Shown: one piece after another, positions 4,799-10,225 of the stretch
How positions within the stretch are numbered: position 1 is the first letter of the stretch
Layout of the letters: every line of letters starts with the position of its first letter
NCBI GenBank assembly: GCA_030041195.1
Contig: JASHOI010000354.1
Location: forward strand, 1-10,225
DNA from: Streptosporangiaceae bacterium
Lineage (GTDB): Bacteria; Actinomycetota; Actinomycetes; Streptosporangiales; Streptosporangiaceae
Direction of reading: 5' to 3'
Length of the DNA: 10,225 bases
Translations under genes and position numbers: made by a program
The notes under the pieces: generated by a model
Seen by the model: the letters and a program-made list of their open reading frames with translations, nothing else
What the model was told of the DNA's origin: nothing
Databases searched by the model: none

Positions 4799-6421
4799 AT
4801 GGAAGCGAACACGGCGGTTGCGTCCGGATCGGGCGCGGCGACCTCGGGACGGGCACCCGGCGGCGGCCGGTTCCGCGGGATGCGGGGCAGCCCCGGGCTG
4901 ACCCTGGTGGCCGTCGCCCTGGGCGTGATGATGGTCGCACTGGACGGAACCATCGTTGCGGTCGCCAACCCGGTCATCCAGTCCAGCCTGCACGCCTCGC
5001 TGGCCGACATTCAGTGGGTCACCAACGCCTACCTGCTGGCGCTGGCGGTCAGCCTGATCACGATCGGCAAGGTCGGTGACCGGTTCGGGCACAAGAAGGT
5101 GTTCCTCACCGGGATCACCGGCTTCGCGCTCAGCTCGGCTGCGATCGGGCTGTCCGGGACGATCGTCGGCAGCATCGGCCTGGTCATCGCGTTCCGGGTC
5201 ACGCAGGGGGTGTTCGGCGCGATGCTGCAGCCGACCGCGCTGGCCCTGCTACGCAAGAACTTCCCGGCCGAGAAGCTGAACGCGGCGATCGGCATCTGGG
5301 GAGCGGTCATCGGCGCGTCCACGGCCGCCGGGCCGATCGTGGGCGGGCTGCTGGTGCAGCACATCAGCTGGGAATCGTGTTTCTACGTCAACGTCCCGGT
5401 CGGCGCCGCCGCGCTGATCATGAGCCTTCTCGTGCTGCGCGAGACCCCGGCATCGGCCGCCGCGAGCTCGTTCGACGTACCCGGCATCGCCGCGCTGTCC
5501 GGCGCGCTCTTCCTGCTGATCTGGGGGCTCATCAAGGGATCAGCCTACGGCTGGGGCTCGCCGCGCACGCTCGCGTTCCTTGGCGGCGCGCTGGTCATCG
5601 GCTCGCTGTTCGCGCTGCGCGAGTCCCGCGCCCGTCAGCCGCTGCTGCCGTTGCGGCTGTTCCGGTCGGCTTCGCTGTCGGCCGGCACGGCTCTGGTCAT
5701 CCTGCTCATGTTCGCCCTGTTCGGCGCCATGTTCTTCATGACCTTCTACCTGGAGAACGTGCATGGCCTGGATCCGGTCGGGGCCGGTATCCGGCTGCTG
5801 CCGATGACCGCGATGCTGATCATCGGCGCCCCGCTGTCCGGTGCCGCGATCACCAGGCTCGGCCCCCGGATCCCGATCGTGGCCGGGATGCTGATGGCCG
5901 CCATCGCGCTGTTCGGCCTGTCCCGGCTGGGGGCCGCGTCCAGCGCGAACGACACCATCATCTGGTTCCTGCTGCTCGGCTTCGGGCTCAGCCCGGTGAT
6001 GGTCGGTGCCACCGACGTCATCGTCGGCAACGCGCCGGTGGAACTGGCCGGCGTGGCCGGAGGGCTGCAGTCCACCGCCATGCAGGTCGGCGGCACCCTG
6101 GGCACCTCGGTGCTGGGCGCGGTGATGTCCGCGAAGGTCAGCAGCCTGCTGCCAGCGGCCTGGCGCGCTGCGCAGCTGCCGGCCCTGACCGCCGGCCAGC
6201 TCGCCGCGGTGAAGAGCGCGGTCTCGGTGGGGCAGGTGCCGGTCACGGCTTCGGTGCCGCACCAGCTCGCGAGCACGATTACCCAGGTCAGCCACGGCAC
6301 CTTCGTCAGCGGGATGCACGCGGCCTTCCTGGTGGCCGCCGGGGTCGCCCTGGCAGGCGCGCTGATCGGGCTGCTGACCCGGAGCGGCAACGGCACCGCC
6401 GACGGCCACGCGGGCACGTGA
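4799..6421 (+). CDS. MFS drug exporter, DHA2 family (14 TM, EmrB/QacA type)
   Basis: This 540-residue inner-membrane protein probably exports toxic compounds by proton antiport. Family motifs are clear: VALDGTIVAVANPVI (46-60, motif D1 with Asp49), GKVGDRFGHKKVF (90-102, motif A), FRVTQGVFGAML (132-143, motif B with Arg133), and GAVIGASTAAGPIVGG (168-183, antiporter motif C), then WESCFYVNVPVG (191-202). Length and spread of hydrophobic segments fit 14 helices, with a Gly/Ser-rich cytoplasmic N-terminal tail of about 30 residues. The start is ATG 4799, preceded by GGGGAGG (4785-4791); an upstream in-frame TTG (4757) is less likely. It is divergent from the TetR gene across two operator-like palindromes, so export is probably induced by the repressor's ligand, often the exported compound itself. 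The substrate is unknown. A 55-bp gap without a hairpin separates it from the response regulator. Confidence 0.93.
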   Translation: MEANTAVASGSGAATSGRAPGGGRFRGMRGSPGLTLVAVALGVMMVALDGTIVAVANPVIQSSLHASLADIQWVTNAYLLALAVSLITIGKVGDRFGHKKVFLTGITGFALSSAAIGLSGTIVGSIGLVIAFRVTQGVFGAMLQPTALALLRKNFPAEKLNAAIGIWGAVIGASTAAGPIVGGLLVQHISWESCFYVNVPVGAAALIMSLLVLRETPASAAASSFDVPGIAALSGALFLLIWGLIKGSAYGWGSPRTLAFLGGALVIGSLFALRESRARQPLLPLRLFRSASLSAGTALVILLMFALFGAMFFMTFYLENVHGLDPVGAGIRLLPMTAMLIIGAPLSGAAITRLGPRIPIVAGMLMAAIALFGLSRLGAASSANDTIIWFLLLGFGLSPVMVGATDVIVGNAPVELAGVAGGLQSTAMQVGGTLGTSVLGAVMSAKVSSLLPAAWRAAQLPALTAGQLAAVKSAVSVGQVPVTASVPHQLASTITQVSHGTFVSGMHAAFLVAAGVALAGALIGLLTRSGNGTADGHAGT

Positions 6422-6476
6422 CCAGCGGGCTGGGCGAACGCAGATAAACTTCCCAGTCGGCATTCAGGAAACGGGA

Positions 6477-7235
6477 ATGTTTGCTGGCCAGCGTGGGTCT
6501 GTGGGATCTGCTGGTGCTGCTGCCGATACCCCCGCCCATCCGGCGGATGTCGAGGCACGGCTGCTGGTCGTCGAGGACGAGCCGACGATCCTGGAGCTGC
6601 TATCGGGGTCGCTGCGGTTTGCCGGCTTCGAAGTGGTGACGGCGGCAACCGGAGCGGAAGCGATCCGTGCCGCCGCCAGGGTGCGGCCGGACCTGGTCCT
6701 GCTCGACGTGATGATGCCCGACGGCGACGGGTTCGATGTGCTGCGGCAGATCCGCAGCGGTGGGCCGCGCATCCCGGTCATCTTCCTCACCGCACGCGGC
6801 ACGGTTCACGATCGCGTCGCGGGGCTAACGCTCGGCGGGGACGACTACGTCACCAAGCCGTTCAGCCTCGACGAGGTCCTGGCCCGGATCCGGGCGGTGC
6901 TGCGCCGCAGCGGAGGCCAGGACGACCTGGGCTCGCGGCTGGTCGTCGCGGACCTTGAGCTTGATGGGGACAGCCACGAAGTCCGGCGGGATGGCCGGCT
7001 GATCGCGCTCACCCCGACCGAGTTCAAGCTGCTGCGTTACCTGATGATCAACGCCGGGCGAGTGCTCAGCAAGGCGCAGATCCTCGACCATGTCTGGGAT
7101 TACAGCTTCAGCGGCGACAGCAACGTCGTCGAGTCGTGCGTCAGCTACCTGCGCCGTAAGGTCGACGACGGCGAGCCCCGGCTGATCCACACCATCCGCG
7201 GCATGGGCTACGTCCTGCGGATTCCGCCCCCGTGA
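6477..7235 (+). CDS. Two-component response regulator, OmpR/PhoB family
   Basis: This 252-residue protein has a receiver domain (about residues 27-145) and a winged-helix DNA-binding domain (about 155-250). The acidic pair Glu33-Asp34 (VVEDEP), phospho-acceptor Asp77 (LLDVMMP), Thr105 (FLTA) and Lys127 (VTKPF) are all present. The output domain shows LTPTEFKLLRYL, VLSKAQILDHVWDY, VESCVSYLRRKV and IHTIRGMGYVLR, typical of OmpR members. An Ala/Gly-rich tail of about 26 residues precedes the receiver domain. ATG 6477 has AGGAAA (6466-6471) upstream; a TAAACT (6445-6450) could be a -10 box, without a clear -35. Its stop overlaps the kinase start by 4 bp, so the two are translationally coupled and form one pair. 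It probably controls the downstream ABC transporter, a common arrangement, but no target site was identified. Confidence 0.95.
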   Translation: MFAGQRGSVGSAGAAADTPAHPADVEARLLVVEDEPTILELLSGSLRFAGFEVVTAATGAEAIRAAARVRPDLVLLDVMMPDGDGFDVLRQIRSGGPRIPVIFLTARGTVHDRVAGLTLGGDDYVTKPFSLDEVLARIRAVLRRSGGQDDLGSRLVVADLELDGDSHEVRRDGRLIALTPTEFKLLRYLMINAGRVLSKAQILDHVWDYSFSGDSNVVESCVSYLRRKVDDGEPRLIHTIRGMGYVLRIPPP

Positions 7236-8806
7236 GATCCCGGCTCCGCCGCTTGCCGCGGTCGCTGGCGAACGCGTCGCTGCGGGTGCGGGTCATGGTT
7301 GCGGCCGCGATCCTGGTGATGGTCACCTCGGCGCTGATGGGCGCCGTGGGCACCACGATGCTGCGCTACTACCTGGTCGGCCGGGTTGACGCGCAACTGC
7401 TGGCGTTCGGCGGGCCGAGGGCACGGGCGGGCCGCCCGCCCGCCGGGCTGTCGCCCCGCAAACTGCCGCGCGGCGGCGCGCCGGATCTGCCCAGCCTGTT
7501 CCTGATCGAGCAGATCAGCGCCGGCGGGCGGGTGCAGGTGGTCAGCGGGTCCGTGCACGGCGCCGCGCCACCCGACGTTCCCCTGGCCCAGCTGCGCGAT
7601 CCCGGTGGCCCGTTCACCGCCAGCGCGGCCGGCGACCCCGGCCACTCCTGGCGGGTGCTGGTGCGGCCGGCGCGCACCGGGGGATACGTGCTGATCGCCT
7701 ACAACATCGACGCGCTGAACAGCACCGTCGCCAGGCTCGAGGTCGCGGACGCGGCGGCCGGGCTGGTTGCGATCCTGATCCTGGCGGCCGTTGGGCTCCC
7801 ACTGATCCGGGTCAGCCTGAAGCCGCTGGCCCGGATCGAGGACGCGGCCGAGGCGATTGCCGCAGGCGACCTCTCCCGCCGCATCGACCGCCCCGCCGCG
7901 GACACCGAGGTGGGCCGGCTGGCTGCGGTGCTGAACATCATGCTCGGCCGGATCGAGGCGGCCTACCGGGCCAGGGAAGATGGCGAGGCGCGCGCCAGGG
8001 ACTCCGAGGACCGGATGCGCCGCTTCGTCGCCGACGCCAGCCACGAGCTGCGGACGCCGCTGACCTCGGTGCGAGGTCTCGCCGAGTTCGGCCTGCAGCA
8101 GGGGGAGGCGGCCAGCCATGAGGAAATGACCCGGCTGATGACCCGCATCCAGCAGGAAGCCGCCCGGATGGGTTTGCTCGTCGATGACCTGCTGCTGCTC
8201 GCCCAGTTCGACGAGGACCGGCCGCTGGACCGGCAGCCGGTGGACCTGGCCAGCGTAGCCGCCGAGGCCGTGCTGCTGGCCCGGACCGTGCCGCGCGGTC
8301 ACCGCCTGACGCTGCACGCGGCGCCCGACCCGGTCATCGTCTCCGCCGACGCCGAGCGGCTGCGGCAGGTCATCGACAACCTCATCGGGAACGCCCTGCA
8401 GCACACCCCACCGGGGACGCTCGTCACCGTCGCCGTGGACAGCGTGCCCGGCTACGGCCAGCTCACCGTCGCCGACGACGGGCCGGGGATGAGCGCCGAG
8501 CAGGCCTCGCGTGTCTTCGAGCGCTTCTACCGAACCGACGACGCGCGCAGCCGCGCTCGCGGCGGCACCGGGCTTGGCCTGTCCATCGCCGCCGCGCTCG
8601 TTGACGCCCACGGGGGAACGATCACCGTTGACCCGCGGCCGCCGGGCGGCGGCGCGACGTTCCGGGTCCGGCTGCCACTGGCGACGGCGGCTGATGACGG
8701 GACGCCGGCGTCTGACGGCATGCCGGCTGATGACGGGACGCCGGCGGCTGAGGCTCAGCGCAATTCCCACCTGACCCGGCTCAGCGCTCAGGAAAGTGAG
8801 AGTTAG
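7232..8806 (+). CDS. Sensor histidine kinase with HAMP domain
   Basis: This 524-residue membrane kinase starts at GTG 7232 inside the regulator's stop (GTGA). Topology: a basic N-terminus, TM1 about 20-45, an extracytoplasmic sensor of about 125 residues (46-171) with a Pro/Gly/Arg-rich first part and no recognised fold, TM2 about 172-194, HAMP about 195-247, then the dimerisation H-box with phospho-acceptor His271 (ASHELRTPLTS). The ATPase domain shows the N-box (IDNLIGNALQHT, Asn387), G1 (DDGPGM, 415-420), F-box (FERFYR) and G2 (GGTGLGL, 444-450), so all catalytic parts are intact. The C-terminal 35-40 residues are an extra acidic tail with repeats of DGTPAS/DGMPAD/DGTPAA. It phosphorylates the adjacent OmpR-type regulator; the stimulus is unknown, perhaps cell-envelope stress given the neighbouring transporters. 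Confidence 0.95.
   Translation: MRSRLRRLPRSLANASLRVRVMVAAAILVMVTSALMGAVGTTMLRYYLVGRVDAQLLAFGGPRARAGRPPAGLSPRKLPRGGAPDLPSLFLIEQISAGGRVQVVSGSVHGAAPPDVPLAQLRDPGGPFTASAAGDPGHSWRVLVRPARTGGYVLIAYNIDALNSTVARLEVADAAAGLVAILILAAVGLPLIRVSLKPLARIEDAAEAIAAGDLSRRIDRPAADTEVGRLAAVLNIMLGRIEAAYRAREDGEARARDSEDRMRRFVADASHELRTPLTSVRGLAEFGLQQGEAASHEEMTRLMTRIQQEAARMGLLVDDLLLLAQFDEDRPLDRQPVDLASVAAEAVLLARTVPRGHRLTLHAAPDPVIVSADAERLRQVIDNLIGNALQHTPPGTLVTVAVDSVPGYGQLTVADDGPGMSAEQASRVFERFYRTDDARSRARGGTGLGLSIAAALVDAHGGTITVDPRPPGGGATFRVRLPLATAADDGTPASDGMPADDGTPAAEAQRNSHLTRLSAQESES
8691..8746. repeat. Short in-frame repeat in the kinase tail
   Basis: CTGATGACGGGACGCCGGCG occurs exactly at 8691-8710 and 8727-8746, with a diverged 18-bp unit between. 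The protein shows three six-residue units, DGTPAS, DGMPAD and DGTPAA. The period (18/36 bp) keeps the frame, so copy number could vary without breaking the kinase. Confidence 0.8.
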
Positions 8807-8826
8807 CGGCAACGAGATCACAAGCC

Positions 8827-8837
8827 TCACTCAGTGA
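8827..8837. promoter_or_regulatory. Small palindrome TCACT-C-AGTGA
   Basis: An 11-bp perfect dyad lies 20 bp after the kinase stop, upstream of the ABC permease gene. It could be an operator for that gene. OmpR-type regulators more often bind direct repeats, so the link is weak. Confidence 0.25.
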
Positions 8838-8906
8838 ACTACACGCGGCGGGGCTCCTGCGCCTGCCCGCGAATGAGACATAGCGAACCGCGAGCCCTGT
8901 GCCCGT

Positions 8907-8933
8907 GCCGCTCCGGTGCCAGCACCGGGCGGC
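8907..8933 (+). other. Large hairpin before the ABC permease gene
   Basis: GCCGC (8907-8911) and CCGGTG (8913-8918) pair with CACCGG (8923-8928) and GCGGC (8929-8933), leaving one bulged T and a CCAG loop: eleven base pairs, nearly all G-C. There is no T-tract. It lies 33 bp before the permease ATG, between kinase and transporter. It may be an attenuating terminator or an mRNA-stabilising structure that uncouples transporter expression from the kinase. Confidence 0.5.
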
Positions 8934-8966
8934 GCCGCAGCGGGACTCGACCGAAGGGGAATGTAG

Positions 8967-10225
8967 ATGTTTTGGACTTATCTGCGGCGCGAGCTGCGTC
9001 GGCGGATCCGGCAGGCCTCGTTCATCGCGGTGGGCCTGGCCGTGGGAATTGGGCTGGTCATCACCGTGACCGCTGCGTCGTCCGGGGTGAAATCCGCGGA
9101 AGGCAGCGTGCTGAAGAACCTGTACGGGGTGGGCACGGACGCGACCGTCACCAAATCCCCGACCGCGGGCTCCTTCGCATCGGGAAGGCCCAGCAACTTC
9201 AATTTCAAGTCGGGCGCGACCGTCAAGATCGACACCCTGACCGCTACCCGCAGCCTGGGCAACATTGACGACTCCGCGGTCACGACGATTTCCAAGCTGA
9301 AGGGCGTGGCCGCCGCGTCCGGCGCGCTGACCGCCGACAGCGTGGACACCACGTTCAAGATCCCCAGCTTCAGCAGCGGCAGCGGCAGCGGCGGAGCGCC
9401 TAGCGGGGGTGGCGGGTTCAGCGGGCCTGGGTCGTTCAACACGGGGAACACGGTGACGGTCGATGGCGTCGACCTGGCATCGAGCGCCGAGGCGCTCGGC
9501 CCGCTGAGCAACGGGACGCTCAGCTCCGGCCGCACCCTGAAGTCCTCGGATGCCACCTCCGACGTGGCGGTGATCGACTCCAGCTACGCGAAGTCGGCGA
9601 GCCTGAAGGTCGGGTCGGACGTGACGCTGGCCAGCACCAAGTTCACCGTCGTCGGGATCGTGACCGAATCGGCCAGCGATTCGTCGGCCGACGTGTACAT
9701 CCCGCTGGCCCGGGCGCAGACGCTGTCGAAGAGCACGGGCAAGGTCAACACGATCTACGTGGCGGCCGACAGCGCGACGGACATCTCGGCGATGCAGAAG
9801 GAGATCCAGAAGGCGGTGCCGGGCGTGACCGTCACCACCTCATCCGACCTGGCCAGCGAGGTTACGGGATCGCTGGCCAGCGCGTCGAGCCTGGCGAACA
9901 ACCTGGGCAAGTGGCTGGCGATCGCGGTGCTGATCGCGGCGTTCCTGCTGGCCAGCTTGCTGACGATGTCGGCGGTTTCGCGCCGGGTGCGGGAGTTCGG
10001 CACGCTGAAGGCGCTGGGCTGGCGCAGTCGGCGGGTGATCGGCCAGGTCATGGGCGAGTCGATCACGGTCGGCGTCATCGGCGGCGCCATCGGCGTCGCG
10101 CTCGGGTTCGCCGGGGCCGCGATCGTCACCGGCATTTCCCCGGCGCTGACCGCGTCCGTGGGTCCCACCACCGGCTCGGCGACACCGGGCGGCGCGCGGC
10201 AGTTCAGCGGCGGGTTCCCCGGCGG
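8967..10225 (+). CDS. ABC transporter permease, FtsX/MacB-like; 3' end cut by window edge
   Basis: I translated an open frame of 419 residues from ATG 8967 to the window edge. A GGGGA (8956-8960) six bases upstream supports this start. TM1 (about 18-37, ASFIAVGLAVGIGLVITVTA) is followed by a large extracytoplasmic MacB_PCD-like domain (about 38-312), with VTVDGVDLAS, SDVAVIDSSYAKSASLKVGSDVTL and FTVVGIVTES typical of such domains. TM2 is about 316-337. Next come SRRVREFGTLKALGWRSRRVIGQ in the first cytoplasmic loop (the FtsX coupling region that contacts the ATPase) and TM3 about 364-390. The last helix is off the edge. A Gly/Ser-rich stretch lies at 134-156. Such permeases power transport or mechanical work on envelope substrates with a MacB/LolD-type ATPase, expected just downstream. 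The preceding two-component pair probably regulates it. Confidence 0.9.
   Translation, partial: MFWTYLRRELRRRIRQASFIAVGLAVGIGLVITVTAASSGVKSAEGSVLKNLYGVGTDATVTKSPTAGSFASGRPSNFNFKSGATVKIDTLTATRSLGNIDDSAVTTISKLKGVAAASGALTADSVDTTFKIPSFSSGSGSGGAPSGGGGFSGPGSFNTGNTVTVDGVDLASSAEALGPLSNGTLSSGRTLKSSDATSDVAVIDSSYAKSASLKVGSDVTLASTKFTVVGIVTESASDSSADVYIPLARAQTLSKSTGKVNTIYVAADSATDISAMQKEIQKAVPGVTVTTSSDLASEVTGSLASASSLANNLGKWLAIAVLIAAFLLASLLTMSAVSRRVREFGTLKALGWRSRRVIGQVMGESITVGVIGGAIGVALGFAGAAIVTGISPALTASVGPTTGSATPGGARQFSGGFPG

Noticed and set aside
5377..6447. A 356-residue frame within the MFS exporter
   Set aside because: An Arg/His-rich shadow of the exporter in another frame, with no membrane segments or domain.
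7208..8830. A 540-residue open frame antisense to the histidine kinase
   Set aside because: Its composition (Arg, Gln, His, Gly, Pro) is typical of a GC-rich shadow frame. The kinase on the plus strand has all catalytic boxes.

Overview
The window looks like chromosomal DNA from a high-GC member of the Actinomycetota. Third codon positions are almost all G or C, GTG starts are common, promoters are loose (TANNNT-type -10 boxes), and the transporters and regulators are of types common in soil actinomycetes. No tRNA, rRNA, CRISPR array, insertion sequence or phage gene was seen.

Left part (1-3706): an IlvD/Edd-family dehydratase, most like sugar-acid (L-arabinonate-type) dehydratases, runs leftward and is cut by the window edge. 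About 750 bp of divergent intergenic DNA follows, with two families of short GC-rich tandem repeats and several dyads. A GntR/FCD-family regulator then runs rightward, followed by two strong consecutive hairpins and a SnoaL/NTF2-like protein that probably has its own promoter. The regulator is placed to control the dehydratase, itself and the SnoaL-like gene, perhaps in catabolism of a sugar acid or related carboxylate. The ligand cannot be read from the sequence.

Middle part (3707-6421): convergent 3' ends are separated by 244 bp holding a long hairpin, a 43-bp-period tandem duplication and a 22-bp-period duplication that copies the 3' end of the next gene. A TetR-family repressor (leftward) and a 14-TM DHA2-type MFS drug exporter (rightward) then diverge. 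Their intergenic region carries two nearly identical 15-bp palindromes (TGTCATTGGmTGACA). These sit on the candidate back-to-back promoters and are very likely the TetR operators, one of the clearest regulatory signals in the window.

Right part (6422-10225): an OmpR-family response regulator and a HAMP-containing sensor histidine kinase overlap by 4 bp (GTGA). After 160 bp with a large hairpin comes the start of an FtsX/MacB-type ABC transporter permease, cut by the right edge. Regulator, kinase and permease form a familiar arrangement for sensing and exporting membrane-active compounds. With the TetR-MFS pair just upstream on the same strand, the region reads as a two-layer efflux or stress-response locus.

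No wholly new system is evident from sequence alone. The most informative unreported-looking signals are the intergenic operators, hairpins and tandem repeats.
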